A stretch of DNA of 42,212 nucleotides from Pseudomonadota bacterium (GCA_021782435.1 JAJXVA010000003.1:1-42212); one strand, 5' to 3'; positions 18,104 through 27,799 are shown, counted from the first letter of the stretch. Made by a program: numbers and translations. The notes: generated from the sequence alone by a model not told the origin.

Positions 18104-18472
18104 GTGCGCGGATTTTTCGTTCCCCTCGCCGTGGCCGTCGGCCTCGGCACCGCCCAGGCCCAGCCATACAGCACTCTGCTCGGCCAGTATCGGACCGCGC
18201 CCGGCTGCCAAGGCCACGCCTACGAGGCCGTCAACCGGTCGATCACCCGGGCCTATACCGCCTACCAGCGCGCGCCCCTCACCCCGGCCTCAGTGGCGCT
18301 CGGCCGGGTCGCCGCTACGCGGGTTTATGGCCTGGCCGCGGTGGCGGCGGCCAAAGGCTGCAAACCCCTGGCCAATGAGATTTATTGGTTTCTGTTACGC
18401 AGGTTCGACGGGCCGGCCTTCGCGCCCTGGAAAACCCGCGCCGTGCGAGATATCGCTGCGCTGCGCCGCTGA
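18104..18472 (+). CDS. Small secreted protein of unknown function
   Basis: A 122-residue protein with a clear signal peptide (RGFFVPLAVAVGLGTAQA, cleavage before QPYS). The mature part is basic and Ala-rich with two cysteines (APGCQGH and AKGCKP) that could form a disulfide. I recognise no family. The start is GTG at 18104 with only a weak ribosome site. It stands alone, divergent from fdsG with about 290 bases between, and convergent with the dienelactone hydrolase 16 bases away. Confidence 0.65.
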   Translation: MRGFFVPLAVAVGLGTAQAQPYSTLLGQYRTAPGCQGHAYEAVNRSITRAYTAYQRAPLTPASVALGRVAATRVYGLAAVAAAKGCKPLANEIYWFLLRRFDGPAFAPWKTRAVRDIAALRR

Positions 18473-18488
18473 AACACCCGGTGCCGGA

Positions 18489-19307
18489 TCACACGCCGTG
18501 TTGGCGAAACCAAGCCAGGGCCCGCGCCCAGCCATCCTGGGCCGCATGGGCGTCGTAGCTCGGCCGGTAATCGGCATGAAACCCGTGCCCGGCCTCGGGG
18601 TATACCACAACCGCCACCGTTCTGCCCGCGGCGCGCGCCCGCGCCCGCATCTCCGCCCGGTCTGAGGCGGGAATGCCACTATCCTGGCCGCCGTAAAGCG
18701 CCAGCAGTGGGCAATTAATCCGCCCCACCACATCCAGCGCAGTGTGCGGCTGAATGGCGCTGCGCTGTCCGGATAATGGGCCGTAAAAGGCCACTGCCGC
18801 GCGCAACCGCTTCTGGTGCGCCGCGTAAAGCCAAACCTGCCGCCCGCCCCGGCAGAACCCGATGATGCCGAGGCGCGCCAGATCGCCGCCATGTCGCCCG
18901 GCCCAGGTCACCACATGGTCCATATCGTCCATCATCTGAGCATCGGGGGTCTTCAGAATCACCTCGCTGATGATGCGGTGCACGTCGGTCATTTTCGCTA
19001 GGTCACCGATGCGTGCGTAATATTCGGCCGCGACCGCGAAAAACCCCTGATGGGCCAGCCGCCGGCAGATATCCCGGATATATTCGTGCACCCCGAATAT
19101 TTCCTCAGTGACCAGAATCACAGGGAAAGGTCCGGCCCCAACCGGCCGCGCGAAATACGCCGGCAGGCTGCCCAGTGCGGTCGGAATTTTCGTCTCGCCC
19201 GTTGCCAGCCCGGTCGCAGGTGTTTCAATCGGCGCCGCCTCGGCCCTCGGGCAGGCCAGGGTGAAGCCCGCCACCAGTGTGGTCATCAGCATTTCCCGCC
19301 GCTGCAT
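18489..19307 (-). CDS. Dienelactone hydrolase family protein, exported
   Basis: A 272-residue alpha/beta hydrolase of the dienelactone hydrolase family. The nucleophile is the Cys of GFCRGG, followed by Asp in GGQDSGIP and His in PEAGHGFHADY, the DLH triad. The N-terminus QRREMLMTTLVAGFTLACPRAEA looks like a signal, with twin-arginine character, so it is probably periplasmic. The ATG at 19307 shares a base with the POT transporter stop (TGATG), with GGAG seven bases upstream; a GTG at 19310 is possible. Coupling to the transporter suggests a linked substrate, which is not known. Confidence 0.88.
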   Translation of the reverse strand: MQRREMLMTTLVAGFTLACPRAEAAPIETPATGLATGETKIPTALGSLPAYFARPVGAGPFPVILVTEEIFGVHEYIRDICRRLAHQGFFAVAAEYYARIGDLAKMTDVHRIISEVILKTPDAQMMDDMDHVVTWAGRHGGDLARLGIIGFCRGGRQVWLYAAHQKRLRAAVAFYGPLSGQRSAIQPHTALDVVGRINCPLLALYGGQDSGIPASDRAEMRARARAAGRTVAVVVYPEAGHGFHADYRPSYDAHAAQDGWARALAWFRQHGV

Positions 19308-20737
19308 CACACCGCTCCATCGGCCTGCAATTCGGCCGCACTGTTAACGCTGGCCGTATCCCCGCGCGGCGCCAGAAATTCATGGAACAGCCGCGCGCAG
19401 ATCATCAGCACCACCGCCGCCCCGGCAATCAAGCCCGCGTGCAGCAGCCAGAACGCGGGCGCTGACATCGTTTCCAGAAAGCCGGCGAGATAGCCCACCA
19501 TCAGATTGGCCAGAAAAATATGCAGCACGAAGGCATTCACCACGGTTGCGCCCAGCCTTGGTGGCGCCGCGCGCGAATACAACGAAAGCCCGATCGCGTA
19601 GATGTTGGAAAACCCGATGTCATTGACCGTGTGAAACGCAACACCCCAGACCAGCCCGACCTTGTGATGGCCCTGGTCGGCCAGAAATGACGCAGCAGCC
19701 AGCGTCAGCGGCGCCAGCGCGCTGATACCGGCACCAATGGCTACTTTCACGATCTCAGCCACATTGCCGCGGCGCTTCTCGTACCAGCGCCAGAACATCA
19801 GTACCAGAAACATCATGATCGAGCTGATGACCGCATCCAGCGACATCAGCCACGCCACCGGCATGGTGCGACCGAAAAACCGTAACTGGTAGTATTCCTT
19901 GCCCCAAATCATGTAGCCATTGAAAATTTCCTGGTTGCCGAGCGCCGCCACCGCCAGCACCGGCAGCAGAAGCCCCAGCAGGATGAGGCTTTTGCGCTCG
20001 CGCATAGTCAGCGCTGGGCGACGAGGTCCCCCGCCTTCCGGCCGCGCCACCCGTCGTGGCTCCGGCGGCAGGGTCTTCATACCCACCAAATACGCCGTCA
20101 GCCCCAGCGCCATACCGACGCCGGCGGCCAGAAACCCCCAACTCCAGGTATAGCCCTCGCCCAACGTGCCGCACACCAGCGGCGCAACGATCACCGCCAT
20201 GTTGAAAATCAGCATGAAGACCTGAAACCCATCGGCGCGGCGGTTATCGCCGGGGGCATACAATCCTCCCACCTGCGCCTTGATGGCGCCGCAGCACCCC
20301 ATGCCGATGCTGACACACCCCAGCGCAATCAGGAATGTGCGGTCATAGGCCATCAGAAACATGCCCAATGTCACGAAGGCCGCGCCGAGCATGATGGTCC
20401 GGGTGCGGCCGAGAAATTTATCCGCCAACATACCGCCGACGATCGGCAGACCATAGGCCAGGGCCGAGAACAGCCCGGTGATGGCCGAGGCCAGCGCCTT
20501 GCCTTCCCGCGGGCCATACACCCCGTTCAGAAACGCATGGAACGGGCCAAACAGCAGAATGCGCCCTTGGTGCTGACCGGTCAGCAGGTAGCTGGTCATG
20601 TAGAGCGTCAGCAGCGACAACATGCCGTAATAGGCAAAGCCGACCCAGGCCTCGGTGAGGCTTATGGTGAACAAACCGGTCGAATGACCCAGAAACCAGG
20701 TCTCACGGCGCGGACGGTTCTCGGTCGGGGCGTGCAT
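19307..20737 (-). CDS. POT/PTR-family transporter with altered proton-coupling motif
   Basis: A 476-residue inner-membrane MFS protein of the proton-dependent oligopeptide transporter type, about 12-14 helices. Recognisable parts are TEAWVGFAYYGMLSLLTLYM in helix 1, GGMLADKFLGRTRTIMLGA, GCCGAIKAQVGGLY, and the extended loop FEIFNGYMIWGKEYYQL-like region. Canonical POT proteins carry ExxERFxYYG in helix 1; here residues 29-33 read EAWVG, so the second Glu and the Arg are missing, which argues against normal proton-coupled di/tripeptide transport. ATG at 20737 is preferred; one at 20788 adds a tail without a ribosome site. It is coupled to the downstream dienelactone hydrolase. Confidence 0.85.
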   Translation of the reverse strand: MHAPTENRPRRETWFLGHSTGLFTISLTEAWVGFAYYGMLSLLTLYMTSYLLTGQHQGRILLFGPFHAFLNGVYGPREGKALASAITGLFSALAYGLPIVGGMLADKFLGRTRTIMLGAAFVTLGMFLMAYDRTFLIALGCVSIGMGCCGAIKAQVGGLYAPGDNRRADGFQVFMLIFNMAVIVAPLVCGTLGEGYTWSWGFLAAGVGMALGLTAYLVGMKTLPPEPRRVARPEGGGPRRPALTMRERKSLILLGLLLPVLAVAALGNQEIFNGYMIWGKEYYQLRFFGRTMPVAWLMSLDAVISSIMMFLVLMFWRWYEKRRGNVAEIVKVAIGAGISALAPLTLAAASFLADQGHHKVGLVWGVAFHTVNDIGFSNIYAIGLSLYSRAAPPRLGATVVNAFVLHIFLANLMVGYLAGFLETMSAPAFWLLHAGLIAGAAVVLMICARLFHEFLAPRGDTASVNSAAELQADGAV

Positions 20738-21402
20738 GGCGTGCGGCGTCTCCAGACGGTTTGGCGCATACACGCCAAGCCATGCCAATCTGGCAAGCCG
20801 ACAAAGGCATCTGCCGCAAATAGGCGGCCCCGGCCCGGCGTGGACCGCGCATCTCCATCAGACAGCGTGCGTTGTTTGCATAATGGGTAGGTTCCCGAAC
20901 ATAACGGGCGCGGTAGACGGGGTGGTGACACCTGGAGCGGCAGCCGCCACCTCTGGGCAGAGAGTCTGGCTGCCCGGGCTGATCCCCTCGCTAACCCCGG
21001 TCCCTATCGCGCCCGGGAGGTCAGTCACAGCACCTGTGCCAACTCGAGTGGAAAACGTCACCTTCGAAATTGTTTCCCGGCTGAGCGTCGTCTCGTTCTG
21101 ACGTTTGGCCACGCGACGGGCGCCCGCCAGGGTCACCGGCGCGTCACCCGATACACCTTGCAAAGTTTCGCGTCTTGAATTCCTGAAGTAAGGAATAATA
21201 CTCGTCAGATACGTCAGTCCATAACATCCCCGCCATGGCTCATACCTCGGCAGTCGCTACAGGTTCCGGGCCAGACTTTGGGTCGTCTCCTACACGTAAC
21301 CCAGCGGTCAATCGAGAATAGTAGAGAGGTGGGTCCGCCCGTCATGAAAGAAGCCGGGCAGACCCTGGCGAGGGACGCCCGGCCATGGCGGAGACGCAGA
21401 AT
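20738..21402. other. Long intergenic region without a supported gene
   Basis: About 665 bases upstream of the POT gene and after the HEFAE-motif gene. Several open frames exist (for example minus strand 20858-21163), but none has a ribosome site plus a recognisable family, and the base use is not convincingly coding. Around 21150-21230 the sequence becomes less GC-rich, as in degraded mobile DNA, but no insertion sequence end could be identified. Confidence 0.5.
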
Positions 21403-22278
21403 TTACGGGCTGGTGAAATTACCCGTACCGCAGGCTCCGGTGCTGTTCAGGAAGACCTCCTGCACGGTGTAGGACATATTGGTTGTGGTATCGTTCAAGC
21501 TGCCGTTATAGCCTTCACACAGATCTCCGACCTCACTGCCATTTGAGGTATTCCAGGCCTGAGGATAAGCAGGGTTGGACCCGGGAGTCGGAATATTGTC
21601 AGTTATCGCCTCGGCAAATTCATGGCTGGTAACGTCGGTTATGCTGGTGAAGCCGCCGCCGCAATCCGGCATCACGCCGTAAAATATGTTGTTCTTGTTC
21701 GGCTTGCCCGACACAGCTTCATGATAGGCGCCGAAACTCACGCACGACCGGCTGCCGCCAAGCGTGATCACGACATTCTGCGGAAAATAGACCATATAAA
21801 GCAGGTTGGCACTAGGCCGCGGCAGGTTGCCGGCACGAATCTGCCCCACAAGCTCCTTCCGGATCGCGATGTCACTGAGGTGCGTCGACGTATTGACCGG
21901 GGTAATGGTAATCGTGCCGCTGAACGTGCCCCGGCCGATGGTCTGGTTGGTACCAGGCTTGCCGTTGACGCCAGTGATACCCACGGTGGAATACTGAGTC
22001 AGTTGATCGACGTAGGTGCTGTTAACCAACGCCTGAAAGAAGCCGCCAATCCCTTTCACCGTGCTGGACGGCACATTCGCCCCCCACATCACGGCGACGA
22101 CGTTGACACTACTGGTCACTGAGCCACCGAAATATTCCATGGTCTGGCCTGCCGCCAAAGGCACAACCGATTTGTGGAACTGATAGAGATGGTAGTGGCC
22201 CTGTGGCTGCGGCGCAGCGGCCAGGGCCGGCAGAGCGATAGCCGTCAGCAGACTGGCCAGCGTCAGACGAAAACGCAT
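21403..22278 (-). CDS. Secreted HEFAE-motif protein, possibly EXORDIUM/PHI-1-like
   Basis: A 291-residue exported protein with a signal peptide (RFRLTLASLLTAIALPALAA). The mature part has YFGGSVTSSVNVVAVMWG near its start, CVSFGAYHE, DCGG, and SHEFAEAITDN followed about 25 residues later by GSEVGDLCEGYNG. The spacing of HE-AE with a later E-GDLCEG resembles the plant and bacterial EXORDIUM/phosphate-induced-protein family. It also looks like a zinc-peptidase HExxx-E motif, but the canonical HExxH is absent. Four cysteines could form disulfides. ATG at 22278 has GGGGGA seven bases upstream. The function is unknown; the comparison is from memory of the family. Confidence 0.7.
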   Translation of the reverse strand: MRFRLTLASLLTAIALPALAAAPQPQGHYHLYQFHKSVVPLAAGQTMEYFGGSVTSSVNVVAVMWGANVPSSTVKGIGGFFQALVNSTYVDQLTQYSTVGITGVNGKPGTNQTIGRGTFSGTITITPVNTSTHLSDIAIRKELVGQIRAGNLPRPSANLLYMVYFPQNVVITLGGSRSCVSFGAYHEAVSGKPNKNNIFYGVMPDCGGGFTSITDVTSHEFAEAITDNIPTPGSNPAYPQAWNTSNGSEVGDLCEGYNGSLNDTTTNMSYTVQEVFLNSTGACGTGNFTSP

Positions 22279-22536
22279 ACGGAATTCCCCCAAATTGAAC
22301 CGGGCGGCGCCCGGCAGCTATTTCGCACCCCACCAAGCTGACCGGGGCCGGTCAAGCCGGAACCCGGAATACGCATCACCAATGTTCCGGGATCGCATGG
22401 CTCAGGATGCTTCCATGCGCCGATCAGTCGGCAACAATGGCTGGCGCTCTCGCCATAACGCACGGTCACGATCCCTTGGGGCGTCAGCGAGGGGCTTTCG
22501 GGCAGGCTTCTTCCTCCGCCCCGCGCTGCGCGGGCT

Positions 22537-24687
22537 TCAGAATTTCTGCGTCAATCCGACCAGCAATGTCCGCCGCAGCCCGTATTGGGGGGCGCCAACC
22601 CCCACACCTGTCCCGTTGCGTATGACATAAGCCCGGTCCAGAAGATTCAATACATCAAAACGCCCCGTGAGCCCGGGCCAGGGCACGAACCCCAGCCCCT
22701 GCACATAGGAAAGATTGATGACGTAATAACCGGGCAATTCCAGCCCGTTCGGTATGGTGCCGCTGGCCCGCAGCCCGCTGCCTACGACCAGATTGGTCGA
22801 AACCATCGCCTGGTTTGGACTTCCCGGCATGATCGTATAGGAGGCGCCACCCGACCCCGCCCAACGCTCGTCATGGTCGAGGTAGATCCAGTGCTGACTG
22901 ATATAGGCAAGCTCGGCCGGCAGAAAGTTGAACTGCGAGGTTATGATATCCTTCCCGATAGCTCGGGAATAGGCCACATTGGCATACAGGCTCCATGGAC
23001 CACGGTTGTAATCAGTCGTCACCTCGACGCCACCCACCTGACCATAACGATAGTTGAATGCAGACAGAATAATTGGCGCGCCGAACTGACCCTCGTCGAT
23101 CAGGTTGCGCGATTGCTTGAAATATGTATCAATACCTATATGCCATCCGGGCAGAATATTGTGATCGATACCGGCATCAAAGTAATTATCTCGCTCGCTT
23201 TTCACGGTCGCGTCCTGCTGCACGGCGGCGGCGGCGCTTGTATGGTTGAAGGCACTGACCGCCGCACCACTGATATCCTCAAACGGAGGCGGAGTAAAAT
23301 AGCGGGAATATCCGGCGTGCAGCGTGGTGCCAGGCAACGCTTTCCAAATTAGATTAATTCGAGGACTTAGCTGCTCCCCATGGGTATATTCATTCACCGC
23401 ATCAAAGCGTGCGCCATAATTCAAAGTGAGTTTCGAAGTAATGTGCCATTCGTCCTGCACATAGGCGCCATAAACTGTGCCAGTGCGCGAAAACCCCTGG
23501 TTCACCGTAATCGGCATGCCGCCGATCTGCTGGCCATAGGGATCCAGCACAAACACCTGCGAGGACGTGCTAGAAATTCCTCGCTCTACGGTGAAAGATA
23601 GGCCGAAGCGGATCGTATGGTTGGTGCTGGCATACCAGGTGGAATCACTTTGCACGCCATTCGACCAGACCGATCGCGCAGCCTGCTGCCCGATACCGGT
23701 AAACAATACATCTCCCGGCAGGCTCGGGGTAAAATAAAGTGAACTGTATCGGCTGAACAGAGAATTCTCGGTGCTCAGTGTACCAAAGTCATTTTGCAAC
23801 GATAATATACCGAAGTCAGTTATCTCGCGCTGATGTTCGGTCAGGCTGTTGCTGTTCACTGTAGTCAGCCCGTTATAATTGTAGCCTAACCCGGGCACCT
23901 GACCCGGATTATTGGGAATCTGGAACTCTGCGCTCGAAACCCCCGCGATCAGGCTTATTCGCGTATCCGGGCTGGCGATATAGGACAGATTGAGCAGACC
24001 ATGATACTGATTGCTGAGATCGTGCTGGGCATTGAAGGAGGGGGTGGGGTTTTCGATGCCCACTCGCGTATGCAGAAAATCCCCGGTGACGTATAGATCC
24101 CACGCGCCTTCGTGCTTGCCGTAATCGATCGCGGTGTCCAGATAATCCCGCGAGCCGCCATAGACCGAAATCTCGCCACCCGGGTTGGTCGTGCCGCTAC
24201 GCGCGGTAATATTCACCACTGCCGCCTGCTGAAATCCATACTGCGCGGGTAATGCCCCGTCTATCAGCTCCAGAGACCGCGCGAACCGGCTTTCCAGCAC
24301 CTGCCCGAACACCGCAAGGCCTTCGGGCAGTTCAACCCCGTTTATACGGTATTGCACGTCATTGTGGTCGCCGCGCACATGGATCTGGCCAAAACTATCC
24401 TCGGCAACACCCGGCACTTGCAACAAAACCGTGTTCAGCGGCGCATCCTCGCCCTGCGCCACCTGGCTCAGAGCCTTGGCGTCGAGCAGATGCACCGTCG
24501 CCCCCAGGCCCGGTTGCAGTCTGGATCGTGCAAGGTCCAGCCGTTTCGCCGTCACCACCACGGTTTCCGTGCCGTTCTTGACGGCGGCTTTTGCCGGTTT
24601 TGACGCGGGGTCCGCCAGACTCACCTGCGCCAATGTCGGCACGAGGCAACAGGCAATGACGGCAATCCGGCGGTCGGCAAGGGTCAT
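22537..24687 (-). CDS. TonB-dependent outer-membrane receptor
   Basis: A 716-residue receptor. After a signal peptide (IAVIACCLVPTLAQVSLA) comes a TonB box-like ETVVVTAKR, then the plug domain (PLNTVLLQVPGVAEDSFGQIH, VQYRINGVELPEG, NITARSG) and a 22-strand barrel ending in the aromatic LLVGLTQKF. ATG at 24687 fits the signal peptide best; an ATG at 24702 is also possible. The ligand is unknown. The promoter region carries a Zur-like operator, so zinc is a candidate, but no histidine-rich loop typical of ZnuD is seen. Base composition is less GC-rich than its neighbours, as is common for such receptors. It lies behind the HEFAE-motif gene on the same strand. Confidence 0.93.
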   Translation of the reverse strand: MTLADRRIAVIACCLVPTLAQVSLADPASKPAKAAVKNGTETVVVTAKRLDLARSRLQPGLGATVHLLDAKALSQVAQGEDAPLNTVLLQVPGVAEDSFGQIHVRGDHNDVQYRINGVELPEGLAVFGQVLESRFARSLELIDGALPAQYGFQQAAVVNITARSGTTNPGGEISVYGGSRDYLDTAIDYGKHEGAWDLYVTGDFLHTRVGIENPTPSFNAQHDLSNQYHGLLNLSYIASPDTRISLIAGVSSAEFQIPNNPGQVPGLGYNYNGLTTVNSNSLTEHQREITDFGILSLQNDFGTLSTENSLFSRYSSLYFTPSLPGDVLFTGIGQQAARSVWSNGVQSDSTWYASTNHTIRFGLSFTVERGISSTSSQVFVLDPYGQQIGGMPITVNQGFSRTGTVYGAYVQDEWHITSKLTLNYGARFDAVNEYTHGEQLSPRINLIWKALPGTTLHAGYSRYFTPPPFEDISGAAVSAFNHTSAAAAVQQDATVKSERDNYFDAGIDHNILPGWHIGIDTYFKQSRNLIDEGQFGAPIILSAFNYRYGQVGGVEVTTDYNRGPWSLYANVAYSRAIGKDIITSQFNFLPAELAYISQHWIYLDHDERWAGSGGASYTIMPGSPNQAMVSTNLVVGSGLRASGTIPNGLELPGYYVINLSYVQGLGFVPWPGLTGRFDVLNLLDRAYVIRNGTGVGVGAPQYGLRRTLLVGLTQKF

Positions 24688-24718
24688 GGCGTCTCGGTAC
24701 ATCGCGTTGGGTGGCGAC

Positions 24719-24748
24719 CGTATGATATAACATAACAAATACTGTCAA
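24719..24748 (-). promoter_or_regulatory. Promoter with Zur-like operator upstream of TonB receptor
   Basis: On the minus strand a -35 element TTGACA (24743-24748) is followed at 17 bases by TCATAC (24720-24725) or at 15 bases by TATCAT. Overlapping the spacer and -10, plus-strand bases 24719-24736 read CGTATGATATAACATAAC, which agrees at 15 of 18 positions with the AT-rich dyad GTTATGTTATAACATAAC, similar to alphaproteobacterial Zur sites as I remember them. The position suits repression. The promoter call is better supported than the regulator name. Confidence 0.45.
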
Positions 24749-24826
24749 CGGTCCACGCGCGCGATCTTGCGGTATTTGCCCCCGAGATTACCGCAGCGGT
24801 CGCCCCGCCGGAGCGACCGGGCGACC

Positions 24827-24861
24827 GGCCTTCAGGCGCGGCGCATGGTCGCCTGAAGGCC
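24827..24861. repeat. Perfect 12-base inverted repeat across the icd stop codon
   Basis: GGCCTTCAGGCG (24827-24838) and CGCCTGAAGGCC (24850-24861) form a perfect stem with an 11-base loop that contains the last codons; the icd stop lies in one arm. No U-run follows, so this is either a Rho-independent-like terminator without a tail or an mRNA 3'-end stabilising hairpin. Confidence 0.6.
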
Positions 24862-26055
24862 GTCATCGATCTTGGCCAGAAAATCCTGGGTATTCAGCCA
24901 GTGCTGCTGCGGCCCTATCAGCATCGCCAGGTCTTTGGTCATGAACCCTGCCTCCACCGTCTCCACGCAGACCCGCTCCAATGTTTCGGCAAACGCAGTG
25001 ACATCCGGCGTGTGGTCGAACCGGCCGCGATAGGCGAGCCCGCGAGTCCAGGCGAAAATCGAAGCAATCGGATTGGTCGAGGTCTCGCGCCCCTTCTGGT
25101 GCTCGCGGTAATGCCGCGTGACCGTGCCATGCGCCGCCTCGCTCTCCACCACACTGCCATCCGGACTCAACAGAACCGAAGTCATCAGCCCCAGGCTGCC
25201 AAAGCCCTGGGCCACAATATCGCTCTCCACATCGCCGTCGTAATTCTTGCAGGCCCACACATAGCCACCGTTCCACTTCAGCGCAGTGGCCACCATGTCA
25301 TCGATCAACCGATGTTCGTAGGTCAGCCGCTCGGCAACGAAGCGTTCCTTGAATTCGGCATCGAAAATCTCCTGAAATACATCCTTGAACATGCCGTCAT
25401 AGGCCTTCAGGATAGTATTCTTGGTAGAAAGATAAACGGGGTATTTCCGGGTCAGCCCGTAATTGAAGCTGGCACGCGCAAAACCCTCGATCGAGGCGCG
25501 AACATTGTGCATGCCGAGCGTGACCCCCGGTCCGCTGAAATCATGCACCTCCAGCACCGTCGGCACGGTTCCGTCCGCCGGCTGATAGGTCAGCGTGACC
25601 TTGCCCGGCCCCGGCACTTTCATCTCGACGGCACGATAGATATCACCATAGGCGTGGCGCCCGATCACGATCGGCTGGTCCCAATGCGGGACAAGTCGAG
25701 GCACATTACGGCAAATGATCGGTTCGCGAAAAATCGTACCGTCCAAAATATTCCGGATCGTGCCGTTCGGGCTGCGCCACATTTTCTTGAGGCCGAATTC
25801 ACGCACCCGTGCCTCGTCCGGGGTTATGGTCGCGCATTTCACCCCCACCCCGTACTGCCGGGTCGCGTTGGCCGCATCTACCGTTACCCGATCATCGGTA
25901 GCGTCGCGGTGCTCCAGCCCCAGGTCGAAATATTTCAGATCGATATCCAGATAAGGCAGAATAAGCCTGTTTTTGATGAACCCCCAAATGATCCGGGTCA
26001 TCTCGTCCCCGTCCATTTCCACAACCGGGGTCTTCACGGAGATTTTCGCTATCAT
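24832..26055 (-). CDS. icd: NADP-dependent isocitrate dehydrogenase
   Basis: A 407-residue homodimeric NADP-type isocitrate dehydrogenase of the eukaryote-like subfamily found in alphaproteobacteria. It oxidises isocitrate to 2-oxoglutarate in the TCA cycle. Visible features: [12 protein letters not shown] at the start, isocitrate-binding [31 protein letters not shown], the Asp metal ligands in the [18 protein letters not shown] region, and the NADP loop [26 protein letters not shown] at 26055. It stands alone, about 100 bases after purK and some 145 bases before the TonB receptor start. Confidence 0.97.
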   Translation of the reverse strand: MIAKISVKTPVVEMDGDEMTRIIWGFIKNRLILPYLDIDLKYFDLGLEHRDATDDRVTVDAANATRQYGVGVKCATITPDEARVREFGLKKMWRSPNGTIRNILDGTIFREPIICRNVPRLVPHWDQPIVIGRHAYGDIYRAVEMKVPGPGKVTLTYQPADGTVPTVLEVHDFSGPGVTLGMHNVRASIEGFARASFNYGLTRKYPVYLSTKNTILKAYDGMFKDVFQEIFDAEFKERFVAERLTYEHRLIDDMVATALKWNGGYVWACKNYDGDVESDIVAQGFGSLGLMTSVLLSPDGSVVESEAAHGTVTRHYREHQKGRETSTNPIASIFAWTRGLAYRGRFDHTPDVTAFAETLERVCVETVEAGFMTKDLAMLIGPQQHWLNTQDFLAKIDDGLQATMRRA

Positions 26056-26126
26056 ATCATCCTGCGTCGCATGAATGCGTCACTTTCTGGCAAGTCGGCG
26101 CGGTCCTGACCAGGGGCATTCACGTC

Positions 26127-26144
26127 GCGCGCCGCCGGGCGCGC
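26127..26144. terminator. GC-rich hairpin after purK
   Basis: GCGCGCC (26127-26133) and GGCGCGC (26138-26144) pair around a four-base loop between the purK stop and the icd start. There is no U-run, so it is only a terminator candidate. Confidence 0.35.
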
Positions 26145-26156
26145 GCATGCCAGACG

Positions 26157-27287
26157 TTACATCTCGGCGAGGCCCGCCAGCGCCGCCGCAATGCCCATGT
26201 CGCCCGGCAGCGCGCCCTTGCCGAACAGCCGCGTCACATGTCCCATCTTGCGCCCCGGCCGCGCCTCGGTCTTACCGTATAAATGCGGAATCAATCCGGG
26301 CGTCGCCAGAATAGCCGGCCATTGCGCCATCGCCGCCGGCCCGACCAAGTTCTTCATCACCGCGTCCGAATGGCGGCTCGCTGGCGGCAGCGTCAGGCCA
26401 GCCACGGCACGCATATGCAGTTCGAACTGGCTGGCTGGGCAAGCATCCAGTGTCCAGTGGCCGGAATTATGCGGGCGTGGCGCCAGTTCATTCACCAGAA
26501 TCCGCCCCTCGGCGTCGATGAACATCTCCACCGCCAGCACCCCCACCAGATCCAGGTGCTTCGCCACCTCCAGGGCAATCGCCCGCGCCGTCTCCGCCAG
26601 GTCGGGGTCGATCGGCGCCGGCGCTAGCGTCAGGTCCAGGATATGATCGCGGTGCCGGTTCAGCACCGCATCGAAGGCACTGGCCTCCCCGCCCACACCG
26701 CGCGCCACCACCACCGAAATTTCGGCCGCGAAATCAATGAACCCCTCCAGAATCAGTGGTTTAGGGGTCAGTCGACCAAAGGCGGCGCCTGTCTCCGCCG
26801 CGGCCGTCAGCAAAACCTGGCCCTTGCCATCATAGCCGAGTCGGGTGGTTTTCAGCACGGCCGGCAGGCCGAGTTCGGCGACCGCCGCTTCCAACTCGGC
26901 TTCGCTGTCCACCGCGCGCCAAGGCGCCGTCCTGATGCCATGCCGGTTCAGAAAGGATTTTTCCGCCACACGGTCCTGGCTGATGCGCAAAATCGCTGGT
27001 GCCGGCCGCACCGGCCGCAGGCTGGCCAGCAAGTCCAGCCCTGCCGCGCTGACATTCTCGAACTCGAACGTCACGACATCCACCGCCTCGGCAAAGCGGC
27101 GCAGCGTCGCCGGGTCCTCGAAATCGCCCAGGGTTACGCCATACGCCACCTGCGCCGCCGGGCTGTCCAAAGCATCTGTCAGCACATGGCAGCGGAACCC
27201 CAGCCGCGCCGCCGCCATAGCGGACATACGCCCCAGTTGTCCGCCGCCGATTATCCCGATCGTCGCGTTCGGTGGCAGGGGGCTCAC
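26157..27287 (-). CDS. purK: 5-(carboxyamino)imidazole ribonucleotide synthase PurK
   Basis: A 376-residue ATP-grasp enzyme that carboxylates aminoimidazole ribonucleotide with bicarbonate in purine synthesis. The N-terminal domain has [12 protein letters not shown] and the ATP-grasp core has [30 protein letters not shown], and [28 protein letters not shown] use GTG at 27287 as the start: it overlaps the purE stop (GTGA), with GGAG seven bases upstream. A longer in-frame ATG would lie inside purE. It supplies the substrate for PurE from the same transcript. Confidence 0.97.
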   Translation of the reverse strand: MSPLPPNATIGIIGGGQLGRMSAMAAARLGFRCHVLTDALDSPAAQVAYGVTLGDFEDPATLRRFAEAVDVVTFEFENVSAAGLDLLASLRPVRPAPAILRISQDRVAEKSFLNRHGIRTAPWRAVDSEAELEAAVAELGLPAVLKTTRLGYDGKGQVLLTAAAETGAAFGRLTPKPLILEGFIDFAAEISVVVARGVGGEASAFDAVLNRHRDHILDLTLAPAPIDPDLAETARAIALEVAKHLDLVGVLAVEMFIDAEGRILVNELAPRPHNSGHWTLDACPASQFELHMRAVAGLTLPPASRHSDAVMKNLVGPAAMAQWPAILATPGLIPHLYGKTEARPGRKMGHVTRLFGKGALPGDMGIAAALAGLAEM

Positions 27288-27799
27288 TCGGCCGCTCCAG
27301 TCTCCGGGCTGTGCGCCACCGCGTCGGTACGGGCCTGGCGCCATGCCGCCAGCCTCCCCGCCAGCGCCGCGTCGGCGAGACTCAATATGGATACCGCCAG
27401 CAGCCCCGCATTCACCGCTCCGGCACGCCCGATTGCCAGCGTGCCCACCGGCACCCCGGCCGGCATCTGCACGATCGAAAGCAAACTATCCACACCCGCC
27501 AGCGCCGCGCTCGGCATTGGCACGCCAAGTACCGGCAGGGTAGTCCAGGCCGCGCACATCCCGGGCAAATGCGCCGCTCCACCCGCCGCGGCAATGATCA
27601 CGTGCAGGCCACGGTCGCGCGCGGTGCGGGCATACTCCGCCAGGCGATCCGGCGTTCGATGCGCGGAAACTATCCGGCATTCATGTGCCACGCCCAGTTC
27701 GGTCAGTATTTCTGAGGCCGGGCACAGCGCCGCCCAGTCAGACTGGCTGCCCATGATCACGCCCACTTTCGGGGCCACGGTGGGATGTGTTGCGGTCAT
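27284..27799 (-). CDS. purE: N5-carboxyaminoimidazole ribonucleotide mutase PurE
   Basis: A 171-residue mutase that converts N5-CAIR to CAIR, the step after PurK. Motifs: [11 protein letters not shown] at the N-terminus, [10 protein letters not shown] for phosphate and catalysis, [13 protein letters not shown], and [16 protein letters not shown] at 27799 lies two bases after the stop of the upstream YdcH gene, suggesting translational coupling; a longer in-frame ATG at 27841 is inside that gene. It is a class I PurE, consistent with the adjacent purK. Confidence 0.97.
   Translation of the reverse strand: MTATHPTVAPKVGVIMGSQSDWAALCPASEILTELGVAHECRIVSAHRTPDRLAEYARTARDRGLHVIIAAAGGAAHLPGMCAAWTTLPVLGVPMPSAALAGVDSLLSIVQMPAGVPVGTLAIGRAGAVNAGLLAVSILSLADAALAGRLAAWRQARTDAVAHSPETGAAE

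Noticed and set aside
20858-21163. 101-codon minus-strand open frame
   Set aside because: No ribosome site, no signal peptide and no family; base use not clearly coding, so kept out of the gene list.
24901-26109. 402-codon open frame on the plus strand
   Set aside because: Antisense to icd and without a recognisable domain; icd is certain.
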